This document shows, one piece after another, positions 30,822 to 39,185 of a stretch of DNA of 64,000 nt. Within the stretch, counting starts at the first letter, position 1. The number at the start of each line of letters is the position of its first letter. Position numbers and translations under genes: made by a program. Source of the stretch: CBDDFN01 sp965227065 (lineage in GTDB: Bacteria > Pseudomonadota > Alphaproteobacteria > SPJN01); assembly GCA_965227065.1 (NCBI GenBank), contig CBDDFN010000020.1, positions 496,001 to 560,000 of the forward strand. Direction: 5' to 3'. The notes under the pieces were generated by a model. That model was not told the DNA's origin. It searched no databases and was given only the letters and a program-made list of their open reading frames with translations.

Positions 30822-31687
30822 GCCATACGGTTGCTTTCATCGGTCTGGGTGTCATGGGCTATCCCATGGCCGGTCATCTCGCCAAAGCCGGTCACAGCGT
30901 GCGCGTCTATAATCGCAGCGCCGACAAGGCAGCGCGATTCGTGGCCGGGCATGGCGGCACAGCCCATCCCACACCGAAAGAGGCAGCCCAAGGCGCAGAC
31001 TTTGTTTTCACCTGTGTCGGCAATGATGACGATGTGCGTGCCGTGACGCTTGCTGATGATGGCGCTTTGGTGGGGATGAGTGATGCGGCGATCCTGATCG
31101 ATCACACCACCGCATCGGCGCAGCTGGCCCGTGATCTTTATGCCGCGGCCCGGGGCCGGTTTCTCGATGCGCCGGTATCGGGCGGCCAGGCGGGGGCCGA
31201 AAATGGCATTTTGACGGTCATGGTCGGTGGTGATCAGCCGGTGTTTGAGCAGGCCAAGCCCGTCATTGACTGTTTTGCGCGCGCATGCCGGCTGATGGGG
31301 CCTGCGGGTGCGGGGCAACTGACCAAGATGGTCAATCAGATTACCATTGCGGGCTTGCTGCAAAGCTTGAGCGAGGCGGTGCATTTTGCGCAGAAAGCCG
31401 GGCTTGATAGCGATGCGGTCTTTGATGTGATTTCCAAAGGCGCAGCCCAAAGCTGGCAGATGGACAATCGCGCCGCCACCATGTGCGCAGGCGAATTTGA
31501 CTTCGGCTTCGCCGTTGACTGGATGCGCAAGGATCTGTCCATCGCTTTGAGTGAAGCGCGTACCAATGGGGCAAGTCTGCCGGTGGCCGCCCTGGTCGAT
31601 CAATTCTACCGCGAGGTTCAGGCGATGGGCGGCGGCCGCTGGGATACGTCAAGCCTGGTGGCCCGGCTGAACCGCTTCACCGATTGA
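30818..31687 (+). CDS. 3-hydroxyisobutyrate dehydrogenase-family oxidoreductase
   Basis: This 289-residue beta-hydroxyacid dehydrogenase opens FIGLGVMGYPMAGHLAKAGH, the NAD(P)-binding GxGxxG motif. The substrate motif is DAPVSGGQAGAENGILTVMVGG near residues 118-139. The catalytic Lys is in GAGQLTKMVNQI near 171. The length matches MmsB and tartronate semialdehyde reductase relatives; the exact hydroxyacid is not known. It overlaps the phosphatase gene by four bases (ATGA) and ends the coupled cluster. With the racemase-type CaiB, branched-chain acid catabolism is one reasonable reading. Confidence 0.9.
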   Translation: MSHTVAFIGLGVMGYPMAGHLAKAGHSVRVYNRSADKAARFVAGHGGTAHPTPKEAAQGADFVFTCVGNDDDVRAVTLADDGALVGMSDAAILIDHTTASAQLARDLYAAARGRFLDAPVSGGQAGAENGILTVMVGGDQPVFEQAKPVIDCFARACRLMGPAGAGQLTKMVNQITIAGLLQSLSEAVHFAQKAGLDSDAVFDVISKGAAQSWQMDNRAATMCAGEFDFGFAVDWMRKDLSIALSEARTNGASLPVAALVDQFYREVQAMGGGRWDTSSLVARLNRFTD

Positions 31688-31773
31688 TCACAGCCTCGTC
31701 ACGCAGTGTGAATCGCCCCAAGCGCAAAGAAGCGGTTATGGTCTGCAGACGCTGACTGAGGGGAGCCTTGATC

Positions 31774-33279
31774 ATGAACCCGTTTGAACATGCCACCATG
31801 CAGGCGCTCGACTATCTTTCGTCGCTCTTTGTTCTGGCGATGGGCCTGCTGGCGCTGGGCGTTGTCGTGATTTTTGTCATCGACATTGTGCAGTCCAAAG
31901 ATGCCGTGCGGCGCAACTATCCGGTCATTGGCCGCTTCCGGGGCATTTTCTCAACCCTGGGTGAATTTTTCAGGCAATATTTCTTTGCGATGGATCGTGA
32001 GGAACTGCCGTTCAACCGGGCGGAGCGTGAATGGGTCTATAAATCGTGCCGCAATGAGGACAATACGGTCGCGTTTGGCTCCACCCGCAATCTCACGCCG
32101 GTGGGAACGCCAATCTTTGTGAATTGCCCGTTTCCCACCCTGGATGAAGAGGCGCTGGATGTGCCGCCCATGATGGTGGGGGAGGGCTGCCGCCATCCGT
32201 TTGAAGCCAAATCGCTGATCAACATTTCAGGCATGAGCTATGGGGCGCTGTCGAAGCCTGCCGTTCAGGCGCTGTCACGCGGGGCCGCGCTGGCGGGCTG
32301 TTGGCTCAACACCGGGGAAGGGGGCTTGTCGCCTTTTCATACCGGGTCTGGCTGTGATCTCGTCTTTCAGATCGGCACCGCCAAATATGGTGTGCGCGAT
32401 GAGACCGGACAATTGAGCGATGAAAAGCTGCGCGAGATTGCAGCCCTTCGTCAGGTCAAAATGTTTGAAATCAAATTGAGCCAGGGTGCCAAGCCCGGCA
32501 AAGGCGGCATTCTGCCCGCCAGCAAGGTAACCGAAGAGATTGCCGCCATTCGCGGAATCCCGGCAGGTGAGGCGTCGATCTCGCCCAACCGGCATCCTGA
32601 AATTCATTCCGCCGCTGACCTGATTGATATGGTTGAGCATATTCGCGATGTGACCGGAAAGCCGGTCGGCTTCAAGCTGGTGATCGGGGCCTATGGCTGG
32701 ATTGAGGAACTGTGTGAAGAGATCAACCGGCGTGGCGCACAGTCAGCTCCTGATTTCATCACCGTTGATTCCGGCGATGGCGGCACGGGAGCTGCCCCCA
32801 TGCCCTTGATCGATAATGTCGGCCTGACGATCCGCGAGTCCTTGCCCATGCTGGTTGATATCTTGACCCGAAAGGGACTGCGAAAGCGGGTGCGGGTGAT
32901 CGCGTCGGGCAAGCTGATCACGCCTGCCGAAGTGGCCTGGGCCTTGTGCGCGGGCGCGGATTTCATTGTTTCAGCGCGCGGCTTCATGTTCGCGCTGGGT
33001 TGCATTCAGGCGCTGAAATGCAACAAGAACACCTGCCCCACCGGCATCACGACCCATGACAAGCGGTTGCAGCGCGGGCTTGACCCGGAAGAAAAATCGG
33101 TGCGCGTCGCCAATTTTGTCAAAAAGCTCAATTACGGCGTGGGCATCATCGCCCATTCCTGTGGTGTGCCGCATGCCAGAGGCTTGCAGCGGTTTCATGT
33201 CCGGCTGGTGCAAGACAGCGGCAAGTCGGTTCCGCTTGATGAGCTTTATCCCAACCAGTCGCCGGGTGCGTCGTGTTAG
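31774..33279 (+). CDS. Membrane-anchored FMN-binding glutamate synthase-like protein
   Basis: The protein is 501 residues from the ATG at 31774. One membrane helix lies at about 12-37, then the alpha-subunit synthase (FMN) domain of glutamate synthase. Recognised parts are NISGMSYGALSKPAVQALSR, TGEGGLSPFH, GAKPGKGGILPASKVTEEIA and TVDSGDGGTGAAPMPL. The iron-sulfur cysteines are in ALKCNKNTCPTG. The amidotransferase domain and beta subunit of true glutamate synthase are missing here and nearby, so glutamate synthesis from glutamine is unlikely. Stand-alone members of this kind are common, with no settled role. It lies 86 bases after the dehydrogenase and may be separately transcribed. Confidence 0.85.
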   Translation: MNPFEHATMQALDYLSSLFVLAMGLLALGVVVIFVIDIVQSKDAVRRNYPVIGRFRGIFSTLGEFFRQYFFAMDREELPFNRAEREWVYKSCRNEDNTVAFGSTRNLTPVGTPIFVNCPFPTLDEEALDVPPMMVGEGCRHPFEAKSLINISGMSYGALSKPAVQALSRGAALAGCWLNTGEGGLSPFHTGSGCDLVFQIGTAKYGVRDETGQLSDEKLREIAALRQVKMFEIKLSQGAKPGKGGILPASKVTEEIAAIRGIPAGEASISPNRHPEIHSAADLIDMVEHIRDVTGKPVGFKLVIGAYGWIEELCEEINRRGAQSAPDFITVDSGDGGTGAAPMPLIDNVGLTIRESLPMLVDILTRKGLRKRVRVIASGKLITPAEVAWALCAGADFIVSARGFMFALGCIQALKCNKNTCPTGITTHDKRLQRGLDPEEKSVRVANFVKKLNYGVGIIAHSCGVPHARGLQRFHVRLVQDSGKSVPLDELYPNQSPGASC

Positions 33280-33282
33280 CCC

Positions 33283-33357
33283 GGTTACACATTGTAACCT
33301 GAATGTTGTTGACCGTCGGTCATTTATGGCGTGAACTCCCGCAATCGCTTGTGCGGG
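33283..33357 (+). promoter_or_regulatory. Stacked inverted repeats upstream of the second SDR gene
   Basis: Three dyads lie in the 88 bases before the SDR gene. GGTTACA-CAT-TGTAACC (33283-33299) has perfect seven-base arms. TGACCG-T-CGGTCA (33310-33322) is a perfect 13-base palindrome resembling TetR operators, with TTGACC as a possible -35. CCCGCA-N8-TGCGGG (33338-33357) covers part of the GGGGAG ribosome-binding site. Confidence 0.6.
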
Positions 33358-33367
33358 GAGACGAAAG

Positions 33368-34294
33368 ATGAGCTGGAGTGTCGATCAGATTAAAGATTTG
33401 TCGGGTAAAACCGTCATTGTAACCGGGGCCAATTCGGGGCTGGGCCTTGAAACGGCGCGGGTGTTGGCCGGGAAGGGTGCCAAGGTCATTATGGCGTGCC
33501 GCAACACCAACAAGGCGGGCGTGGCGGCTGAAGAAATCCGGCAATCAGTGCCCGGTGCGGATCTGGAAATCCGCCAGATTGATCTGGCTGATCTTGACTC
33601 GGTTCAGCGCTTTGCCGACGCTATCAAGGCTGACTATGCCCACATTGATATTCTGATCAATAATGCCGGTCTGATGGCGCTGCCTGAAGCGCGCACCGCG
33701 CAAGGTTTTGAAATGCAGTTCGGGACCAATCATCTGGGCCATTTTGCGTTGACCGCACAGCTTTTCGGCTTGGTTGAGGCGGCCGAAAAAGGCCGGATTG
33801 TCACCGTGGCGAGCCAGGCGCACCGGCCCGGCAAGATTGATCTTCACGACCCCAATTTCGAGACGCGCTCTTATCAGCGCTGGATTGCCTATGGGCAGGC
33901 CAAACTGTCGAACCTGGTGTTTGCGATTGAACTGGGGCGGCGCCTGTCAGCAGCCAACCGGGTGACGATTTCCGCCGCCGCCCATCCCGGTTATGCCGCG
34001 ACTGAGCTTCAAGCCAAGGGTGCGAAGATCGAAGGGGCGAGCTTCAAGGAAAAAATCATGGATCTGGGCAACAAGATCTTTGCCCACTCGGCCTATGACG
34101 GCGCCTTGCCCAGCCTGCTCGCCGCCACGGCCGAGGGCGTCCAGAACGGCGACTATTACGGCCCCAAAGGTTTTCTGGAAATGCAGGGGCCGCCCATCAA
34201 AGTGACGGGTAAGAAAATGGCCTATGATGAGGCCCTCGCCAAAGGGCTGTGGGACAAGTCCGAAGAGTTGACCGGGATTAAATTTACCGTCTGA
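33368..34294 (+). CDS. SDR-family oxidoreductase, retinol-dehydrogenase-like
   Basis: This 308-residue short-chain dehydrogenase has cofactor motif TGANSGLGLETARVLAGKGA near residues 19-38. The NNAG motif is NNAGLMALPEARTAQGFEMQ, continuing into FGTNHLGHFAL. The catalytic Ser is in VTVASQAHRPG and the YxxxK is YGQAK. The NHLGHF motif and length place it with the retinol dehydrogenase/WW-oxidoreductase-like extended group, which acts on alcohols, aldehydes or ketones; the substrate is unknown. Its promoter region has three inverted repeats, suggesting tight control. A TonB receptor follows after 91 bases. Confidence 0.89.
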   Translation: MSWSVDQIKDLSGKTVIVTGANSGLGLETARVLAGKGAKVIMACRNTNKAGVAAEEIRQSVPGADLEIRQIDLADLDSVQRFADAIKADYAHIDILINNAGLMALPEARTAQGFEMQFGTNHLGHFALTAQLFGLVEAAEKGRIVTVASQAHRPGKIDLHDPNFETRSYQRWIAYGQAKLSNLVFAIELGRRLSAANRVTISAAAHPGYAATELQAKGAKIEGASFKEKIMDLGNKIFAHSAYDGALPSLLAATAEGVQNGDYYGPKGFLEMQGPPIKVTGKKMAYDEALAKGLWDKSEELTGIKFTV

Positions 34295-34329
34295 CGTGGC
34301 GTCAACCTTGACAGAACACCCCCCGAGAC

Positions 34330-34346
34330 GTTCAAGATAATTGAAC
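34330..34346. promoter_or_regulatory. Inverted repeat upstream of the TonB-dependent receptor
   Basis: GTTCAA (34330-34335) and TTGAAC (34341-34346) are perfect inverted repeats with a five-base spacer. They end 39 bases before the receptor start codon. TTGACA at 34308-34313 could be a -35 element, but no good -10 is seen. This is an operator candidate by symmetry only. Confidence 0.45.
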
Positions 34347-34385
34347 AAAATATATGCTCTACCAAAACAGGGCTAGGGGATTGTT

Positions 34386-36770
34386 ATGAAAAGTGCTGGA
34401 TGGCGCCATCTGTGTGCCGCGTTGGTCTTGGGGTTTGCAACCGGACAGGCCCTCGCTCAGGAAAACGACGCGACAGCCGCGGCCGAGGATCAGGCCCAGG
34501 CCACCGCCCCTGAAAAGCCCAAAGGCCCTGCGCTTGATGAGATCATCGTGACGGCGCAAAAGCGCGCTGAGAATATTCAGGAAGTGCCGATTTCGATCTC
34601 CGCCATTGGCGGGGATGATATTCGCGAGAAAGGCATCACCGATATGCACAATCTCGCCACCCAGACCCCCAATATCGACATCACACCGGGCAGTGCGGGC
34701 CAGATCATCCGTATTCGCGGGCTTGGCTCGCTCGCCAATGACGGGTTTGAGCAATCGGTCGGCTTTTATATCGATGACATTTTTTATGGCCGCCAGTCCT
34801 ATATCAGTCAGGGCTTTCTGGATCTGGACCGGGTTGAGGTGTTGCGCGGGCCCCAAGGCACGCTGTTTGGTAAGAACACGGTGGCCGGGGCCGTCAATCT
34901 TCACACCAAAAAGCCGATCTATGATTGGGAGGCATCGGGTGATGTCACGCTGGGGAATTTCGAGACGCGCAATTACACGCTGATCGGCAATGCGCCCATC
35001 ATCGATGACAAGCTCGCCATCCGTATCGCTGGCACGCTGCAAAATCGCGACGGCTATATCTACAATTCGACCCGCGATCTCGACATTGCCCGGGTCGACA
35101 AAAAATTTATCCGCGGCAAGATCAAGTTTGATCCGATTGATAATCTCGAACTGGTTGCGAGCGGCTCCTACAATGAAGAACAGGATACAGGCGTCGGCTT
35201 TGAGCTGACCCAGGCCGCGCAATTTTCGCTGGTGTTGAGCCGGTTGAACGATCCGGCCAGTGAAGCCAAGGCTGATTGGCATGGCTCTACCGATGCGCCC
35301 GCGCGCACCGACCGCAACACCAAGACCGCCACCCTCAACGCGACCTATACGATGGGCGAGTATGATCTGTTGTTCGTCGGCGGGTGGAGCCGGTTTGAAG
35401 AACAGGCCGATATTGACGCTGACGGCATCGCGGTGCCGATCCTGCAATGGAACAATTATGACGAGTATGAGCAGATCAATGCCGAGTTGAGGCTGGTCTC
35501 GCCGGTTGGCGAATTTGAGTATGTGGCGGGCCTTCATTATTTCTACAATGAATATGTCGCCACAACCGATTTCCGTATCATCAATGCCGATAATGCGACC
35601 GGCCTGCTGATCAACATTCTGGAAAATCAGCTGCCCATTTTGCAGAACCTGACACCGGTTGTGTCGGCGCTGACCAATGCGCTTAACCTCAACCAGCCCG
35701 TCAGTCAGCTGGCGTCCGACCGGCTTGATCAGCTGTTCATTCAGGAAAGCCATTCCTTTGCCGCCTTTGGCCAGGCAACCTGGCGTCCGACCGACCGGCT
35801 TGCGCTGGTGCTGGGCGCGCGCGTTTCCTATGAGCTTAAAGACGCTTTCATTCAGCAGACTTATGTGAACACAGGATTGTTGCTGCGGGTCGGGCTCGGG
35901 CTTGAAGAATATATGCTCGAAGAACGCCGCACCGAGGTCGATATCTCCCCCAAGGTTTCGCTGAAATACAATATTCTCGATGATGTGATGGTGTTTGGCA
36001 CGCTGGCATCGGGATACAAGGCCGGTGGTTTCAACCCGTTCGCGGAGAACCCGAGCCGGGCGCGCTTTGATGAAGAAACATCGGTGACGATGGAAGCGGG
36101 GGTGAAGGCCGAATTGCTGGATGGCCGCGTGCGGTCAAACGCAACATATTTCCACACCAAATTCTCAGACCTGCAAGTGTCGGTCGTTGGCGGCACAGGC
36201 TCCACCTTCCTGGTCACCAATGCCGCCGAAGCCACCACCCAGGGGGTGGAATGGGATTTGGAAGCGGTGGTGATTGAGGGCATCAATGCCCGTGTGGCGC
36301 TGGGCTATACAGATGCGGTGTTTGATTCTTATCCCAACTCGCCCTGCATGGCGAGCTTTGCCAATGTGCTCAGCGATCCCAATTCCTGCGATGCGTCGGG
36401 GCGTCCGCTGACCGAGACACCGAAATGGAATATTTCGGCCGGGGCCAATGCGGTTCTGCCGCTTCAGGCGCTTTGGCAGTCGGGCCCCAATATCGGCTTC
36501 TTGTTTGGCTTTGACATGCTTTATCAAAGCGCGACCTTCCTCAATCTCGACTATGATCCGGCAAGCTTCCGGGGCGCATTTGTGCGCTGGGATGCCCGCG
36601 CGGGTATTGTCGATATTGATGGCCGCTGGGCACTGATCGTGAACGGCACCAACCTGACCAACCGCAAAGTGCAGTTTTTGAGTGTTGATGCGCCCTTGCA
36701 GCCGGGCACCCATATTGGTGTGCTACAGCCGCCGCGCTTCATCACCGCGACTTTGCAAATCACGCTCTAG
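34386..36770 (+). CDS. TonB-dependent outer-membrane receptor
   Basis: This 794-residue receptor imports a ligand across the outer membrane using TonB. Residues 1-25 are a signal peptide ending ALAQE. The TonB-box-like stretch ALDEIIVTAQKRAENIQEVP is at about 53-72. The plug domain contains VGFYIDDIFYGRQSYISQGF and LDLDRVEVLRGPQGTLFGKN, continuing into TVAGAVN. A 22-strand barrel follows, with LASGYKAGGFNPF near 540 and a C-terminal aromatic-type end (TLQITL). The DEIIVTAQKR class is abundant in sphingomonads and Caulobacterales and often takes up hydrophobic or plant-derived compounds, not only siderophores. The ligand is unknown. Confidence 0.93.
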   Translation: MKSAGWRHLCAALVLGFATGQALAQENDATAAAEDQAQATAPEKPKGPALDEIIVTAQKRAENIQEVPISISAIGGDDIREKGITDMHNLATQTPNIDITPGSAGQIIRIRGLGSLANDGFEQSVGFYIDDIFYGRQSYISQGFLDLDRVEVLRGPQGTLFGKNTVAGAVNLHTKKPIYDWEASGDVTLGNFETRNYTLIGNAPIIDDKLAIRIAGTLQNRDGYIYNSTRDLDIARVDKKFIRGKIKFDPIDNLELVASGSYNEEQDTGVGFELTQAAQFSLVLSRLNDPASEAKADWHGSTDAPARTDRNTKTATLNATYTMGEYDLLFVGGWSRFEEQADIDADGIAVPILQWNNYDEYEQINAELRLVSPVGEFEYVAGLHYFYNEYVATTDFRIINADNATGLLINILENQLPILQNLTPVVSALTNALNLNQPVSQLASDRLDQLFIQESHSFAAFGQATWRPTDRLALVLGARVSYELKDAFIQQTYVNTGLLLRVGLGLEEYMLEERRTEVDISPKVSLKYNILDDVMVFGTLASGYKAGGFNPFAENPSRARFDEETSVTMEAGVKAELLDGRVRSNATYFHTKFSDLQVSVVGGTGSTFLVTNAAEATTQGVEWDLEAVVIEGINARVALGYTDAVFDSYPNSPCMASFANVLSDPNSCDASGRPLTETPKWNISAGANAVLPLQALWQSGPNIGFLFGFDMLYQSATFLNLDYDPASFRGAFVRWDARAGIVDIDGRWALIVNGTNLTNRKVQFLSVDAPLQPGTHIGVLQPPRFITATLQITL

Positions 36771-36777
36771 CTGCGGC

Positions 36778-36840
36778 AAAAAGCCAGTCCAAATGGGGGC
36801 GTTCGCAATTTCGCCACAGTGTTGTTGTGTATGGCTTTTT
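36778..36840 (+). terminator. Possible terminator after the TonB receptor
   Basis: AAAAAGCCA (36778-36786) and TGGCTTTTT (36832-36840) are perfect nine-base inverted repeats, and the right arm ends in a T-run. The 45-base loop contains a smaller GGCG/CGCC hairpin. The long loop weakens the call. The A-tract on the left would also allow function from the other strand. Confidence 0.4.
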
Positions 36841-36936
36841 GTTATGTATACGCTGTAAACAATGCTTGAGCGGGTCTGCAAGACCGCCGGGCTTGGGTGC
36901 ACGGGATGCCCATACGGGATGAAGGGGAGGAAACCC

Positions 36937-37557
36937 ATGAAGAAGTTTTTTGTGGCGCTGTTTGCGCTTGTCATGCTGCCGAGCTTTGCCGGCGCAGAAG
37001 TTTTGAAGCCCGATGCGGGCTGGGAGCTTGAGAAGGACAAAAAAGGCGTCAAAGTCTATCTCAAGCAGGAAGAAGGCCGGAAAATCAAAAGTTTCTGGGC
37101 CGAAACCACCATCGACGCCCCGTTGGAAAAAGTGGTGAAGGCGCTCCAGGATATTGAGGACATGCCCAACTGGATGCCCAACTGCAAGGAAACCAAACTG
37201 CTTGAGCAGCCCAGCGAAACCGAGATTGTCTTCTACATGGTGCTTGATCTGCCCATGGTGGCCGACCGCGACTATGTTCAGCGCACCAATGGCGTGCTGC
37301 AGGACGATGGCAGCATCAAAATGACCGCCAAGGCGATCGAATATGATGCCAAGCCGCCGGTCGACGGCAAGGTCCGTATCACCGATGCCGAATTTTTGAC
37401 CATGTTGACGCCGGTTGAAGGTGGAACCAAAACGGTCATTCAGCAAATCGGCTATACCGATCCGGGCAGCAATATGCCGGCATGGATCATCAATGGTCAG
37501 CTGACCGGCACGCCTTACAAAATGATGCGCAACCTGCATGAGCTGGTTGGCAGCTAA
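36937..37557 (+). CDS. Exported START-domain protein
   Basis: The protein is 206 residues from the ATG at 36937, which follows GAAGGGGAGG. Residues 1-20 are a signal peptide with cleavage after AGA, so the protein is periplasmic. The mature part is a START/Bet v1-like lipid-binding domain: GVKVYLKQEEGRKIKSFWAE, then APLEKVVKALQDIEDMPNWM and PMVADRDYVQRTNGV. The C-terminal helix is PAWIINGQLTGTPYKMMRNL. Such domains hold sterols, lipids or hydrophobic small molecules; the ligand is unknown. It follows a TonB receptor and converges on a carotenoid oxygenase, so a hydrophobic ligand shared among them is possible but unproved. Confidence 0.85.
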   Translation: MKKFFVALFALVMLPSFAGAEVLKPDAGWELEKDKKGVKVYLKQEEGRKIKSFWAETTIDAPLEKVVKALQDIEDMPNWMPNCKETKLLEQPSETEIVFYMVLDLPMVADRDYVQRTNGVLQDDGSIKMTAKAIEYDAKPPVDGKVRITDAEFLTMLTPVEGGTKTVIQQIGYTDPGSNMPAWIINGQLTGTPYKMMRNLHELVGS

Positions 37558-37569
37558 GCATCCTTGTTG

Positions 37570-38991
37570 TCAGGCAAGGCTCCGCCAATTGCCGTGAAAC
37601 CCATATGGCACGCGCGTCGGCAGTTTCGCGCGTGCCACCGGGCCCGCAGCAAGGTTTTGCGCGTCCAGAATGACCAGGTCCGACAGATTGTCGGCCGCTT
37701 TATAGGTCAAGCTTAACAGCCAGCCATCGCCTTCGGGCGCATCGGCGCTGCGGGGCACGAAAACCGGCTCTTGCACCCATTCCCCGGCTCCGGGCGTCCA
37801 TTCATCACATGACCCTGTTTTGAAATTGCGCGCGAGCAGCGTGTCAAACGGCCCGCCCGTCTCGGTTTCCCGGCGGCGTACGGCGAAAAAGCCGACACTG
37901 TGTTTTTTGCCCGCAAACCGTTCATCAAAGCGGGGAAACTCGCCATTGAAATCATCCAGCGCTTCTTCGCTATATGTGTCGGAATTGCCGGCCAGATCGA
38001 ATGTCCAGCGGGTGAGGCGGCCCTCGGCACTGTCGATGCCTGATGTGTTGGTGCCGTCGGGGTCGGCAAACAGCGGGATACGCTCATACTGCATGACATC
38101 GGCAATGAGTTTACCGTCTTCTTCGTAAGCGTTGAGCGGGTGGTAGACATAGGAGGGATTGCCAGTGAACCAGCGAATGGCGCCGGCCCCTTCGGAGCGG
38201 TCGAAAATGCCGATGTGGTTGCCCTTGTCAGGTTCCCACGCAAAGAAGGGCTTTTGGCTGAGCATCCGTTCGATCGAGGCGGTGGCAGGCAAAACCGGCA
38301 ATCCGACAAAGTTTTCGGTCACCAGAAAATCATGCACCATCGAGCAAAACGGTGCCTCGATCATTTCAGAGCGTGTCAGACCGCCCGATGCATCCGCCAC
38401 ATTGTAGGCAATCTGCGGCGAGCCGGGGCCCCCGGCCATATAGCCGAAAAAGACCATCTCGCCACTGTCAGGGTCCATTTTGGGGTGGGCCGTAAAGGGG
38501 CCGCCATAATCGCCCCCAAACGTCCATGGACCAATCGTGTCGAGCGTGTCGGCGTCAAGCTCCACGGGCGGGCTGCCTTCTTCCAGCGCGAGAAGCTTGC
38601 CGGCGTGATAGACCACATTGGTGTTGGCGACGTTGAGCGGAATGCCTTCAGATCGCGGATCGGCTTTTAGAATATCATCGAAATCGGTGGGCATCACGGC
38701 TTCGCCGAACCTTGCTTCGGCTTTGAACTTTTCGGTTTTCACCCAGCGGTTGCGGTAGCGCACCCGGCCGTTTTCGACAAACAGGGCGTGGATCATGCCG
38801 TCGCCGAGGAACCAGTGGTGATGCTCTGACCAGGGGGCATAGTGCGGATTGGGTCCGTTGCGATAAAGCACACCGGCCAGCCCTGCGGGAACCTCGCCCT
38901 CGATTTCGAGATCGGGGGCATCGGCCTCCATCCGAACCGGGCCGTAATTGCCCGTCAGATAAGGATTGGTGTCTGGAAATTGCGCCGCCAT
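37570..38991 (-). CDS. Carotenoid-oxygenase-family dioxygenase
   Basis: This 473-residue enzyme is of the carotenoid cleavage/lignostilbene dioxygenase family. All four iron-binding His are visible: in FTAHPKMD, SMVHDFLVTE, YVYHPLNAYEEDG and GFHGNW. The opening NPYLTGNYGPV and VLYRNGPNPHYAP and the GDGMIHAL segment are also standard. The enzymes cleave a C=C double bond of carotenoids, apocarotenals or stilbenes using non-heme Fe(II). No carotenoid synthesis genes are in the window, so an external polyene or stilbene is as likely as an internal carotenoid. It is convergent with the START gene and divergent from tamA. Confidence 0.91.
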   Translation of the reverse strand: MAAQFPDTNPYLTGNYGPVRMEADAPDLEIEGEVPAGLAGVLYRNGPNPHYAPWSEHHHWFLGDGMIHALFVENGRVRYRNRWVKTEKFKAEARFGEAVMPTDFDDILKADPRSEGIPLNVANTNVVYHAGKLLALEEGSPPVELDADTLDTIGPWTFGGDYGGPFTAHPKMDPDSGEMVFFGYMAGGPGSPQIAYNVADASGGLTRSEMIEAPFCSMVHDFLVTENFVGLPVLPATASIERMLSQKPFFAWEPDKGNHIGIFDRSEGAGAIRWFTGNPSYVYHPLNAYEEDGKLIADVMQYERIPLFADPDGTNTSGIDSAEGRLTRWTFDLAGNSDTYSEEALDDFNGEFPRFDERFAGKKHSVGFFAVRRRETETGGPFDTLLARNFKTGSCDEWTPGAGEWVQEPVFVPRSADAPEGDGWLLSLTYKAADNLSDLVILDAQNLAAGPVARAKLPTRVPYGFHGNWRSLA

Positions 38992-39185
38992 GATGGTCCC
39001 CCGTCCGTCAATTGAATGTCATCTGTTCGCTTTATCTGTGCGTAGTATGATGGTCGAGATGGTGCGCCTAAAACGGGAAATTTGAAACCCGTCCCGGCCA
39101 CCCTAATTCCCAATTCTGCCGCATTTCGTCCCTATGACGCGCGCGGTGGTGGAAATCGTCTCTCAGACGTCCTAAGCACAGGGCG

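Noticed and set aside
34359..35753. 464-codon minus-strand frame opposite the TonB receptor
   Set aside because: The receptor frame has plug and barrel motifs; the antisense one has none and would cover the receptor promoter.
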